NCBI GenBank assembly: GCA_003550305.1
Contig: QKYT01000005.1
Coordinates: 354,284-405,354, forward strand
Origin: Glomus cerebriforme
Taxonomy: Eukaryota > Glomeromycota > Glomeromycetes > Glomerales > Glomeraceae
Direction: 5' to 3'
Length of the DNA: 51,071 nt
Position 1 is the first letter of the stretch. Every line of letters starts with the position of its first letter. This document shows positions 22,557 through 35,058 of the stretch, one piece after another. The translations under genes and the position numbers were made by a program. The notes under the pieces are model-generated. The model made no database searches and had not been told where the DNA came from. It was given only the letters and a program-made list of their open reading frames with translations.

Positions 22557-23499
22557 ATTATCACGGATGATATTCTTTTTATTATTAGGAAAAATAAAAA
22601 ATATAAAAGAAAATAGGTAATGAAAAAAAGGAATGTGAATTAATAGTAAGGTAACAACGAGTTGGGAATATGGAATAAAAATTTTGTTCAAAACAGAATC
22701 CAGCTTGTCTGATTTTGGATTTATTCCCGGGTACCTGCCCGAAGTTTTAAGTCAATAAATCTAAAACGAAAAAAAAAATGTAATATTGTAATATTGTATA
22801 TAATATTGTTTGTTTTGGTTTTTACAAAATCTAGATAAATTAAATAAATTAAAATTTGTATATCTATTGAAAAGTATGAAAAAAATTATAAAAAGAGTTT
22901 AAACGATAAAAAGTTTTTTTTTTCCTAAAAAAAAAAAAAAGAGTTGTATTATTTTTATTATAATAAAAGAGGGAAAAATTGTACGAAAAAAAAAAATCAA
23001 AAAATGTTTTTTAACATTTTTAAACGTAAAACTATTAATTAATAATTTACCAATGAAATTCAAGAAATTTTTAAGTTTTAAGCTTCTAACGGCAATGTAA
23101 TTAATTTAATATGCATCTCATTTTTATTTTTATTTATGATCAGTTTTGGGTGCATTTAACCATAAACAAACGCAAATCTTTTAGATAACCAATTATTGGT
23201 ACTCATCTATATTGTAATTGTACATTAGTTTTTCTTTTAAATTTTAATTGGTGTATAAATAATTATGTTTATATTTTAATATGTAATAGAATTGTACTAC
23301 CGTTCCAGTACTGCATCACGTGGTCTTTCTTCCATTACGAAGCAGAGTAGCAAAGTTTCAGCAAATGGTAAATAATAATAATACCATTTGGTATTATCAC
23401 TATTATGCTTTGAAAGATCGTTCGTTCCCTATGAAAAAAAAGAATGCCTCCAAAAATGTCAGGTACGTCCAAAAAATTGTGAACAAAAAATTGAAAAAT

Positions 23500-23515
23500 C
23501 ATATCACGTGATATG
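23500..23515. promoter_or_regulatory. Perfect palindrome with CACGTG core
   Basis: The 16 bases catatcacgtgatatg read the same on both strands. CACGTG is the classical E-box bound by bHLH factors in fungi. Its core TCACGTGA also occurs at 12044, 38519 and 47372. The location, 940 bases upstream of the kinesin start, would allow a regulatory role, but none is shown. Confidence 0.4.
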
Positions 23516-24337
23516 CATATAATCGGTTCTTTTTTTAAACGGAATCAATAATATCATATTTATAATTATTTTGATCCAATAACGTTATTATCCCAATAGT
23601 TATTACAGGAATGCTGGATTTGAGCGAAAACACATCAAGGCATTGATCGATCAATCAAGAAACGTAAATATTTATATCTGATAAAATTTTCAATTACACA
23701 AATCTATTCATTACAGAATATTAAAATTTTCAAAGTGATTGAGTGACAAATATGGCATAATACTTTTTTCCTTACTTGCATAATTCTAAATATATTTACA
23801 ATAAAGCCCTGAAGATCATGAATTACTAGAATCAAAAAAAAACTGTTTTCCTTACATTTTTTGTAGAAGATCAACTTCTCCCGAAGTTGCTTTAATTACT
23901 ATTGTAACCTGAAATATTATTAATCAATGATTCTGTATGCATATGTGTGTACATATATACGATAGTTGAAAAAATAAATAAGCAGCCTAATGAAATCCTA
24001 CATTGCGTCGCACTATTTTTCCGATACAACTGCATACACGTATATATTTAGTTAAAAAGATGCTATACAAGCAGTAAAATAAGTCCTCAATACAAAAAAT
24101 CATGATTTTATTGGGACTAGATTTTGGAACCGGTTCATAAAAACCCGATTTTAACCAGTGGACCCGAATTTTTATATAACCGGAACTGGCTTAATAAATC
24201 GATGATAACTGATAAGTTGTATAACTGATTAATCAGTTTGAGCCAGAATTAATATAATAAAATCATACTTGGTCATGATTTAACATTAACAATATTAATC
24301 ATTAAAAATTATTCATGTAAACATGCTACTTCATTTG

Positions 24338-24521
24338 TCAAAATGACTACTAGGCCAAGAAGCACCCCAAAAAATTTTCGGTAACGTGACCTGTATTTAT
24401 TTATCACCTGCATCACACCTCCCAGCTTTCATTTTTTTTATTATTCACGCCTAGTAAAACTTATTTATCACACTATTTGTCAACGGTATCAAACAATTTT
24501 TTGGGGGGAGTTCAAAATGAC
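24338..24521. mobile_element. Possible decayed small inverted-repeat element
   Basis: A 10-base direct repeat (tcaaaatgac) occurs at 24338-24347 and 24512-24521. Just inside it a perfect 12-base inverted repeat pairs ccccaaaaaatt (24365-24376) with aattttttgggg (24495-24506). The arrangement is that of a small element with flanking duplication, but asymmetry between the ends and the low complexity of the repeats keep this weak. Confidence 0.25.
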
Positions 24522-25936
24522 CCAATGGTATATATACTCTCATAAAATTAAATAATCTAAAACCTTCAAATTTTTTTACGCACTTTTACTATAAAAAAAT
24601 TTTGTAAAGGATGGAAATTAATTGCTGCCATATTGCTTTTTTTTTAGCAATAATCAATATTTTTCAACAATACTTACTCTTTAAGTATCAGTCTACATTA
24701 AAGTCGCTACAAACAAAGTAATTATAAGAAAACTTAGTTATTATCGTAATTATTGTAAAAAATCTCTTTATCGGTTAATTATTTATTGATAAAAATTGAC
24801 CTTAGGGCTTACGATCGTCAATCTCATAATGGTAGAAGCCAAAATCAAGAAAAATCTAAAGAATGATTAATGAAATTTTTGGAAATCAGAATTTGGTTAC
24901 ACTCAAACGGTCCAGTTTCCTTGGCAACCCTCATGAAATCTAATGAATATTTTTTTTATTATATCAAATGAAATTATAATGCATTCACTTTAAACATATT
25001 ATCTTTGCTTAGTTGATTTTTTTTCAAAAAGTTTTTCATTGGATGAGTTAATAAACTTGAGGCTTTGCATTATTAATAATGATTTGTTCGATTCAATAAA
25101 TAAAATTTTATTTTAGATAGTAGTCCAAAAAAAAGGAAAAAAAGGATATGGTGATTTATTAATTTCGAAAAAAATTTCACCTGATTTGGCATTAATGTTA
25201 GTATCACATGCATTAATTCGTTAGTGGATTTGCTCGATATTACACCAAAACTCAAAAGTATAAAATAGAATTTTCAGAAATATCATTGATCTTTGAAAAG
25301 AAAGATTCAATGTCAACTCCGATAATTTTCCCTGGTTAAAGTTTTATATAATTTAGTATATAAATGTGAACAAAATTATAATTCGATCAAATAATGATAG
25401 ATATTCGAGTATTATGGTTTAAGAATGTTTAAGAATTGAAATAGGTAATGTGGTAAAATTTTCTGTCATTCTTTTAAATAAAATACTAATATTCTGTTTA
25501 ATTTAAACCATATTACAAAGGCTAGGGTAATGGACTATACTCGTTATTTTTTCACATATAACTAGCCAGTATTTTATCGTCACAATACCCACCGTATTAC
25601 GCATGAAGTTTAACATATGCATGAGGTTTGTTTAATAACGTGATACCTAGGATTTGTTATTGATTCGTGTATGTTATAGTAGTTAGAATTAGCGGAATAG
25701 GAAAACATGTAAATTTTTGTATGGAGATTAAGAAAATAAAATAAAATAAAATAAATTTTTAATTTTTAATTAATTTATTAATTTTTATTTGAACATTTTT
25801 AGGATTAATTGATTAGTTAATATTTGATATTGGTAAAAGATTTGGAAGGATTCGGACATCATCACTTTACAATTCACATTATGAGTAGCGAGAGAGGACT
25901 AAAATATATGGGGATTGATGGCGGATAACGTCAGGA

Positions 25937-26532
25937 TCAACCATAAAAGCCGATCTGTAAAGTGAGAGATGTTAACATCATTGTTTGATTTATTGAATTC
26001 GTTTTGTTGGTGAGGTACCTGAGATTAGGATCGTGGGTGACCTCAACCCAAAATTCGCGCGGCTCCCTGTCACCAAGATTCTCTTCTACATAAAATTCAA
26101 GAACGGATCTACCACCAATGTTCCTCACAGTCTTTGTGGTAATATCCACAATCATAACGTTCAGGCCGATTGATGGTAGCATTAGCTACTGTTTACAATG
26201 GAAAAGGAATTAAATTAATAAAATGAAATAAGGAAAATGAGATAGATATACTTACGGAATACTACCCAGAACAGGTGATAAATTTCCCCTTTAAAAAGAT
26301 TACATCCCCTAAATCTAAGTCTTCTATTTGAGTTCCAATACTTCAATTGGAAGAAATAAATGCTTTTACTTTTAAATAAATGACCTTGGTCGGGTCATTT
26401 GTATCTAACCTGAAAACCGTCATAAGTTCCTTAACAGTGAACTCTTGTGTAAGCTGCTCCGTACATTCGTGGACGTAACAAACTCCAGATATCTTTACTG
26501 GAATTATCGAAATTATTGTATGAGTGGGAAAT
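25937..26532 (-). pseudogene. Uncharacterised protein gene, broken by in-frame stops
   Basis: On the minus strand one frame from about 26532 reads through SGVCYVHECTEQLTQEF, VKELMTVFRLDTNDPTKVIY, then a TGA, then IGTQIEDLDLGDVIFLKGKF and a TAG (CSG-stop-YSVS, where a TGG to TAG change would explain the stop). A second block, 26182-25937, reads LPSIGLNVMIVDITTKTVRN and EFWVEVTHDPNLRY. The sequence between the blocks has a gtaagt donor near 26255. This looks like one gene of a multicopy uncharacterised fungal family that I believe is repeated in Rhizophagus (from memory, not searched). Two in-frame stops make it a pseudogene as written. Function unknown. Confidence 0.55.
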
Positions 26533-26794
26533 AAAAGAAATATGTTAAGATATAAGATATATTAAACTGGTACAGTGGTACTGTAGTAATAAAAAATGTG
26601 GTGGTAGTAAATTAAAAGGGATGGATAAAATTGGAAGATTTCTTTAAAAAATCTAAGGAAATCCTTCGAGATAGAACCTATATTTATTTATTTTTTTTTT
26701 AATTAAGTGATGTTTTTTTTGGAGATCAAATAGCTCATATTCTTCACATTCTTTCTTCACAAGGAAAAAAGAAAAGGAACATTCATGAATGACA
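26533..26794. other. Spacer between pseudogene and tandem repeat
   Basis: AT-rich sequence; no gene seen. Confidence 0.4.
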
Positions 26795-27166
26795 TAATCT
26801 AAGCCCAGATCAGGTCGTTATAATGAATATCCATACTTTGCCACATTTATTAATTAATCTTTTCGCCATACTATTTCTTAACAGGCATGAAAATGATGAA
26901 AAAAAAATCTAAATCATCTCTATCATCTTTCATAGTCTAAACCCAACATGAAAAATCAAGTCGTTATAATGAACATCCATACTTCACCATTTTTTTAATT
27001 AATTAATTTCAGTATATTCCTTCTTAACAAGCATGAAAATGATGAGAAAAAAAAATTAAATCATTTCTATCATCTTTCATAGTCTAAGCCTGACATGAAA
27101 AATCAAGTTGTTATAATAAACGTCGATGCTTCGCCATATATTAATTAATTATTACTTCTTAATATG
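26795..27166 (+). repeat. Tandem repeat, about 2.6 copies of a 140-base unit
   Basis: Units start at 26795, 26933 and 27080, so periods are 138 and 147 bases; the third copy is cut short near 27166. Shared landmarks are tagtctaagcc, tcaagtcgttataatgaaca, cttcaccat, ttaattaatta, cttcttaacaagcatgaaaa and ctatcatctttca. The copies differ by scattered substitutions and small indels, so the array is not recent. It has no coding frame. Confidence 0.8.
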
Positions 27167-28137
27167 GTATAAAAAGCTAAGCATCTAAAAATTGATTAAC
27201 TTTTCCATAATTCATTATTCCTTATATAGACATAACCATTAATTAACACTCTTCCCTATATCCTATACGATATAAATTGATCGGGAAGAAAAAAAAATTT
27301 ATGACATAAAGTGGCTTTTTTACACATGTTAAAAGAGAAAACTGGTTTTTTAACGTTATAATCAAACAAAAAATTGATATTGTTTTATAGAGGGTAATTG
27401 ATAAGCGATTTGTTTTTATTTATTATTTTTAAGAAATCCCGGATTAGATAATCAATTTTTACAAAAAATTATAAATATAACATTTATTCAAAAGGTGGGT
27501 GGGTGACTCTAATCTAAATCGATTAGGATTGGTATTAGAGATTAAAACTATTTCCAATTCTAAAATCTAAATCTTAATAGATTAATTACTCTAAATTTTT
27601 CCTACTTCGTCAACGCAAATCCAACCTAAAAAGAATATACATTGCAAGTGTTTTGACGATCTTGAATACAGAACATTACGAACTTCTATTCCATTTACAT
27701 TAAAAAAAAATTGTACAACAAACTTGTTTTTATTCCTACGATAATTATATTCAAAATATTTATGACCCAAAATTACATATTAAGGTGGTTTCTGTTGATG
27801 CCAGTATTTAATCTTCCATCGATGCATTTGATCTCGATCATTTAAGGGGTAAATTTTTTTTCATTGTTACTATAGAATCTACTACTACGCATTTTCTATG
27901 TATAAAATAAGGCTATTGTAATGATAATCACTGGACAAACTTTAATCTAGTCCCGTGACTCCCATGTGGTTACGGAATTAGGATTTATTTACTATTACAA
28001 ATTACAATGATCTGCCGCAAAAATTTGAAGCCGAAATTCGGTCGGGAAAAAGTACCATCCAAATTTGGATTAGATGGATAAGATGATATTATTTAAACAG
28101 TTCCGAACTTTGTTGAGAAAAAAAGAGTTTGGTTGAA
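27167..28137. other. Intergenic, upstream of CWH43-like gene
   Basis: No gene seen. It includes a ggtgggtgggtgactc stretch near 27495 and the presumed promoter of the plus-strand CWH43-like gene in the last 200 bases. Confidence 0.4.
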
Positions 28138-31100
28138 ATGCCAACGTATAAAGACGACTCGCCAAACGGCGTCATTGTCGCAAAAGTAAGTAACTAATAT
28201 TCTTTAATTATTAATTATTAATATAATCCAAAATTAACTTGTCACAATTACAGTTTAACGCTCAGTGGGTATCCTATTTACATACTCTTTTTGCTTATGG
28301 TAAAGTATTAAACTTCCCCAATTTTATATATTTATAAGCCAGCTAATTGATGAATATTTTTATAGCTGCATTTTTTTCGGCATTGGCTTTTGGATGCTTG
28401 ACACATTATTATCAAATTGTAAAAAATGAGCATTGGGGATATCCGGAGGTAAATTATTATTAACTTTGAAGTTGTTAAAAGTTGTAAACCATCATTAATA
28501 TCTAATGTTTTTCATCACATAGGAATGGTTTCCAAGCGTTAGTGCAACTACCGGAGATTGGTATCCAGCTCGTTCAATTTTTCAAATATTTATAGCGATT
28601 GCTTCGGGTAAATTTTATTCTTTACGTTTTAACTTTTCTAATTCGAAAATTTTCAATAATTTACGATCTTATATTCTTTTTAGGGCCACGCTTTCTATTA
28701 ATATACCTGTTTTACTTAATCACTGACAAACCAAATTATGTATACCCTAAAATTCATGCTATTGTTGGTGTAATACGTGCTCTTTCTTGTGGTGGATGGG
28801 TTTATATAACTTCGTCAGATGATCATTTTGTTCATGATATTGCGATGATTGTGTATTTGGTATCAAATTTACCTTGGATGTTGGGTACTCTGGCTATAAG
28901 TCCCGATAATAAAAAAGCATTAAAATGGAGGAAGAGAGCTACCTCTGCATTTTTTGGAACTTTGATTCCGATGATTTATTTTTATATTCAGCATAAGGTT
29001 CATCGTGTTGCTGGTGGTAAGTAAAATTTTCTTTTTGAAATTTTTTTTTTCTAATATATTAATTAAACCCTGTAAATTACTTTTCTAGCTTACACTATAT
29101 ACTCGTTTTTCGAATGGTCTTTAATTATATATGATGTTATTTTTGATGCCTTCAGTTGGTATGAATTTAGCAACATTGAATTAAGAATTGTTAATATTAA
29201 TCAGAAAGGAGGGTATGCATAGAATATAATTTGTAATTATTATTTTTATAACATTTTTATATTAATTCTCATATATTTCAAAATTTCAATACAGGATTAT
29301 AAGTCCTATCATAGAAAGTCCTGAAAAGTCCAAGTAAGCATTAAACCATCTTCGTTTGAAAAAATTTAATTCTAGATTTTAATTCTATATATTATAGGAA
29401 GTATTCGGGAAATATCGAATCTACACTTAAATATAGTTTTATAAATAATTTAGGAGGATTCATAGCTGATATTTATCTTGGTATATTCAAATAAAATTTT
29501 CATTGATTTTATTTCATTATGATCCAAATAATCAAAATTTAATTTTAACATATATATATATATTTTTTAAAAAAATTATAGCATTCATATATTGGTCAAT
29601 GCTAACGTCACTTGCATTAACAATTTGGTACTTTCCTCTCTGGCATATGGGGATATCTGGTTATGAGGCATTCTTACTTGTAACCACAGCACCATCATTG
29701 CTTGGAATTGGGTTTATCCGAAAATTAATCAATTTGAATCATGGTGTATTTCATCTTTTGTCACTTGTCGGTATAGCAGCATATTTATTAATTGATCCAG
29801 TTCAACGTCTTATTGCTGTTTCAATCGGTGTTGCTATTGCAACACTGACTTGGACATCCATATGGATTGAGAATAGGGGTAGTACTTGTAAATTAGAACG
29901 ACACGCTCTCACTTGGGGTTTGGGTTTGATTTTAAGTAATGTAGTAAAAATGGCTTGGTGGACTAATAATCCAATATGGCCAATTATGCATAAGGAAAAT
30001 GGTGGATGGAATCAAGTTGGGCTCTTCTTTGGAATTCTTGCCTCATTAGAGGTTATGTTTCGTAAAAATGAGCGAAGAAATTATCCTGAACAAAAAATAG
30101 TGTCTTCTGGATCTTGGTACTTAACAGCTGCTGGGTTTGGTTCACTTCTTTTTGCACTTCATTCTTTACTTTCTGATAGTTCCACAATTATTCGTTGGGT
30201 TTATGATGGATATCCAAATACTGGTCCACAACCTATCCCTTGGGGTGCAGTAACTATTGTCGCAATGGCCCTTGGATTAGTTCTTTCATCTTACAGGAAG
30301 ATAGTTATTAGCAAACCTTGGTATCTAGTTGGATGTGTTTCTTGTGCATGCATGTACTATTACCCCGCATGGAATGGATATTATGGTGGGCTTTTACTTA
30401 CTGTTTATTTAATGTCCTTGTTGCCTACATTTATTATAATGATTGCCCAACACCCTCCTGGAAGAACTTTTTTTACAGCGATGATGACATATAATATCTT
30501 TTGTTTGGCACATGTATGGGTTGTCGCCTATGCTTTTGTTCCTGCTGGTGAATACATGAGAGAACACACCGATTATATATTATTTGCTATGATGGTATTT
30601 ATTGGATGTTGTATTAGAAATACTTCTACTTACACGCTTAAGCTACAATTAAATATATTACATTTAAATCGTTCTTTTGCAAGAGGTGGACTAGCAATAA
30701 TGATTATATTAGGATTTTTAGTAGCATTTTCTCGTCTGCCATCCGAAAAACCTGTACCTTATCATCCAGAACAAAAACTTTTTACAGCTGGTATTTGGAC
30801 AATTCATTTTGCACTTGATAATGATATGTGGGCAAGTGAAATTAGAATGAGAGATGCTATTAAAGAATTAGAGCTCGATGTTATAGGTAAGTTGAAATCA
30901 TTATTCATTTAATTACAGGATTATATTTACATTATAATTTTTTTTTTCTTTTTTTAAAAAAAAAAACCAAAAGGATTGTTGGAATCGGATACTGGGCGTA
31001 TAATAATGGGTAATCGTGATTTTACGCAATTCCTTGCCGAGGATCTTAATATGTATTCAGATTATGGACCAGGTCCTTCAAAACATACTTGGGGATGTGC

Positions 31101-31677
31101 TATGCTTTCAAAATTTCCTATATTAAGATCAGAGCATCATCTTCTTCCATCACCTGTGGGAGAACTTGCTTGTGCGATTCATGCAACTCTTGATGTTTAT
31201 GGACAGGAAATTGATGTAATTGTCAGTCATAATGGACAAGAAGAAGACGAACTTGATCGTATATTACAAACAACAGAATTAGCACGTATTATGAGAGAAA
31301 GTAAAAATCCTTTTGTATTTTTAGGATATGTTGTAACTGTACCAGGAGATAAAATTTATTCCATGCTTATAAATGATGGCAATGTTCATGATATAGAAAA
31401 GACAGATTATGATCGATGGTGTGAATATATAGCATATAGAGGAGTTAAACGAACAGGATATGCTAGAGTAAGTCACGGACGCATAACAGATACGGAAATT
31501 CAATTAGGTAAATTCCAAATTGTCGAAAACTATAATCCTGAAACTTGGCAAGCAAGTGATAATTTAGTTCAAGAAAGTGAGGTTGAAGAAGGGTTAAGAT
31601 TCCCAAAACAATTTAAAGGTGAAGGAGTTCGCGGTCACAAATACCATGTATTTGATGCACCTCGCTATTATAATTAA
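28138..31677 (+). CDS. CWH43: CWH43-like GPI-anchor lipid-remodelling membrane protein
   Basis: Ten exons: 28138-28185, 28254-28299, 28366-28448, 28523-28607, 28684-29016, 29089-29212, 29295-29333, 29398-29480, 29582-30886 and 30974-31677. All junctions are gt-ag and in frame, giving 949 residues, close to the yeast protein. The N-terminal third is a multi-pass Frag1/DRAM-type domain (with [20 protein letters not shown] and [16 protein letters not shown]). The middle is polytopic, with many Trp/Leu-rich membrane segments in the 1.3-kb exon. The C-terminus is the endonuclease/exonuclease/phosphatase-like domain with [55 protein letters not shown] and [16 protein letters not shown]. In yeast, Cwh43 replaces diacylglycerol with ceramide on GPI anchors in the ER, affecting wall integrity. 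No broken or missing segment is seen. The start is the first ATG and is followed by a short hydrophilic N-terminus. Confidence 0.92.
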
Positions 31678-32576
31678 TTAATATATATATAATATAAAGT
31701 AGTACAATACTTGTAATAGGATACTTTAACGTAGATCTCTTATTTTTTTTTTAATTAGATTTAATAACAATAATATTTCAAATCTCTCAAAAAATATTAA
31801 TAAAGCATTTTTTCATCTTGACTATTAAAATTTATTGTTATCTCAAGAGACAGGGTTTGAATTTACATTGGAAAAGAAAAGTTAATATAATTGTAGAAAC
31901 CAATTTATGAAAAAAAGTATTTTTAATTCATAGAACATGAACAATAATATGCATTGATACAAGCAATTATGACATTAATGTACATATCCTTATACAGTAT
32001 AAAATAAGTGCAAAATATTTAGTCCCCATGGGACGTTAAACACTAACGTGCAATGTGAACAAAGTTCGCAGTCACTTTAGGGAGTTCCATAGGAACTAAT
32101 CCAGGGGTTTTAGGAATACGCTTCTAGTGTTGCTTCGCAACTCCAAAGGAACTATAAATACATAATTAGAGTATATATTCTATCTTGTTATTAGATTTTA
32201 CTGTTATGCGCATTCTATATTATTCTGAATAACGTCCACGATAAGTATTCTACTAGGTATTGCCTTTTTTGATCCTCATAGATTTTTGTTATATATATTC
32301 TTCGATGATCCATCTTTCGAACCCACTGTAGAGATAGACAGAAAAATAAAAATCTGCCCATTTTCATATACGTTCCTAACTTTACATGCGATCCAGCATC
32401 TGATTCTCTGTAATTAATGAAAACCTAGGTGGAATGAAATCTAGTAAAGTATTTTTCAATTTATTCTTTCTCGGAGATTCGGAAATATTACTGTTGTTCG
32501 TTTGGTGTTGGAGAAGAATTCATCTTAATAAAAAAGGATTAATATCGTTTATCTGTCTGTTAAAGACAATAACAAT
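31678..32576. other. Intergenic, 3' of CWH43-like gene
   Basis: No gene is seen. Short hairpin-like blocks (agttccataggaact near 32093) and a ttgcttcgcaa segment near 32130 are the only structured bits noticed. Confidence 0.4.
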
Positions 32577-32931
32577 TTAGTTCCCATCTCGTATATTTAA
32601 TGAGTTCATCTTTATATTTATATTAACGTTATCCTTAGAAGCAGAATTAATCGTTTCAACCAATTTTTCAATAGCCACTGCAGAACCGTAACAGAGTTCA
32701 AATAGTCCCTGTTTACGTTTATGAATAAGAACTCCTTCTGGCAAATACTTCACCATGGGCCCTTATAATATTTATATCAGATTGCGAAAAATTAGATCTC
32801 TGCAGTTTAGACTCTAGAAATCTCTTAACATGGTTACAAATCCACAAATTTAAGTCTGTAGGGAGATTCGACATGTCTCGATAAAGTTCACCCGTTGTGT
32901 CTACAAATGTTGTATTTATTGGCAATGTTCA
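32577..32931 (-). pseudogene. Frameshifted fragment of an uncharacterised protein gene
   Basis: On the minus strand, one frame (32925-32719) reads TGELYRDMSNLPTDLNLW, HVKRFLESKLQRSNFSQSDI and NIIRAHGEV and then stops. A second frame overlaps from about 32760 and continues VKYLPEGVLIHKRKQGLFEL, CYGSAVAIEKLVETINSASK to a stop at 32577. The two halves look like one protein with a small indel near 32755. There is no start codon region that I can place and the 5' flank has stops, so it is a fragment. I do not recognise the family. Confidence 0.5.
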
Positions 32932-33794
32932 ATTATTTTATAGTCCAGATACATTTTTTAACAAAACAGTCTTTCGTCAGTGGAGAATATTCGAAGTTCA
33001 TCCTTAATTTTAACAAAATAACGAAGCCTTATTTTCAGTCCATAACTTGCCATTCAATTAAGAATTTTAAGTTTCCGTTGAAGTTTCCTATAGGAAACTA
33101 GATCATTTGATGAGCTCATTTATCTAGCGAGTAATGGAAATTATAACTCAAGTATTCTTACGAATTGTCTAGGTTAAAGGATAACCAGACAAATGCCTTG
33201 GACTTGGAGGCACATAGAAAATATATTGTATATTTAGGATATGTAAAGCTCTTTTGATCTTGTTCTCAGACAAGACTATAGACTAATTTCACTGACATTT
33301 GCAATAAAACGAGTTAGTTAAGAACAAGTTAGTTACAATGAACGTGTCCATGTTTTATACATTAATTCGTGTTTCACAAATCACAATAGAACCGGAGAAT
33401 GTTGAGTTACAATAGTAACTATACTTTTCAGTTCTGTAAGAACGATAAATCATCCATTGGAAATGTCAAAATAGTTAATTTAAAAGAAATTTACAATACA
33501 GTACTAATATACAGTACTTTAAAACTTAATATCTTGAGTATCATTTAAAAAACTATCTGTATCGTATGTTTCCACATTGATAGCTCAATAATATCTATGA
33601 TTTATAAAGATGTATTTTACACGAAAAAAATGTAAAAAAATTATTTTATGCAAAAAAAATCTTTGGTGTATTTACGCGAAAATATATAAAAAATGTGTGC
33701 ATCTTGGAATTTTTACTTTTTTTTAATAACTAAACTTAATTGTTAAATATTATTCAAATGAAACGAAAAGTTGTGAAATATGTGATCCTTTAAT
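32932..33794. other. Intergenic, no gene seen
   Basis: AT-rich sequence. It contains an 18-base perfect palindrome (agtttcctataggaaact) at 33082-33099. Nothing else is supported. Confidence 0.4.
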
Positions 33795-34552
33795 ACGTAT
33801 TTGTATTATGACAAACTATTTTTTTTATTTTACAAAGGAGAAAAAAAGAAGGAACATTTCTAATATGCTATATAAATAACGTTCAAATGACGACCAAATT
33901 TTTTTCATGCATTTTTTGCATTTCATAAATTGAAGTCTAAATCTAATATAAAAAAAAACAATGTAAATCTTTTGTATTTTGTCAAAAAGAATTGAGTTTC
34001 CCAATTAAATGTGACAAAACCACAAGAATCACAAGACCAGGCATTCTATACACAAAGCTAAAAAGCTAAACCGGTGTTTGTAAATATGTAAACTAAACTA
34101 ATCATCCCCAACAGTCGACGAGTAATTTCACAAAGATAATTTCAAACTACTTTGCAAACACTGTCGAGGCCTTCTGCTGATAATACCAATATCATCCTAA
34201 TACTGAAAATATTTACTAGTAGTTCTTTGTAGAATTTCGGAGATGGCAAGTTCTCTAATGCTAATATAATGCTAATATGCTGATTCAAGGAGACATTTAT
34301 CGAGACAGGAAGAACATGTACAAAATTGGTAATTATGTAAGAGTAACCAAATTTTTTGAATTTATTTATAATAGTGTCCGATTGATCTGATTAGGCGAAT
34401 TATCTTCCGATAATAATAATGATGTTAAAATAATAAGAGATTGAAGAGTAATATTTATCATCATCACTAATAATTGATTGGTCAAGTATGTGAAAAATGT
34501 GAGAGTAATGTTGATGATTATCTAATGTAAAAAAAGTGAGAAATACACTAAG

Positions 34553-34735
34553 GTTGATTCAAGGCAAATTGCAGAAAATCTTAAACATCTATTAAGCGAA
34601 TTGTTAAAATTTGGATATATGAATATTAAACTAGAGGTTTTCAGCAAATTCCAAAAGGTTGAGGGTGACTTGTCCTGTCAGTTGTTGTTCAGTTTATTAG
34701 TTGACTATTTAGCTTATTATGGTAATTATTAAGTT
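34553..34735 (+). pseudogene. Fossil coding stretch in the kinase upstream region
   Basis: Reading from 34553, the plus strand stays open for about 60 codons and encodes VDSRQIAENLKHLLSELLKF, GYMNIKLEVFSKFQKVEG and on to a stop near 34735. A diverged version with a one-base indel occurs in copy C on the minus strand at about 1030-1100. Sequence upstream of 34553 has stops in this frame. It is probably the last exon of an older gene that was already dead when the kinase region was duplicated. Arm A lacks most of it. Confidence 0.4.
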
Positions 34736-35058
34736 TGCAAGGTTAAAGTTAAACGTGGTTTTGAGGGCCAGAAAAGAAATAATTTAATTTTTTTAACTTA
34801 CAAATTTTTTTAAAATTCAAAAAAAAATTGTTTTCAAAATTTCGAATCGTATGATCAGTCACAATTTGGACTATCCGAATATAGTTAAGCAACATTTCAT
34901 GTAAAGTTAATGACGATAAATTTGGTTAGTGTCCGAAATTTTTTTTTTTTTTGGACTATAAAATTAAGTGGTCTTAAAATAGTCTAATTTAAAAAAAAAA
35001 TTTCATTATAATTTAAATTTGATATAGCTAACTTCGATTTAAAAATATAAAAATAATC

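Larger units (their letters stand above)
22557..25936. other. Long intergenic region without a gene
   Basis: About 3.4 kb with no supported gene. It holds the presumed kinesin promoter (22557-22800), a perfect 16-base palindrome with a CACGTG core at 23500-23515, an imperfect hairpin around 23359-23385 (caaatggta...taccatttg) and a possible small inverted-repeat element at 24338-24521. Short frames such as 23320-23511 have no supporting features. Confidence 0.4.

Noticed and set aside
29503..30912. 469-codon frame as an independent membrane protein
   Set aside because: Its first part is intron sequence; the frame is exon 9 of the CWH43-like gene and joins both neighbours in phase.
33082..33099. 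Perfect 18-base palindrome agtttcctataggaaact
   Set aside because: Isolated, with no associated gene start or repeat copies seen; kept only as a note, not as a regulatory site.
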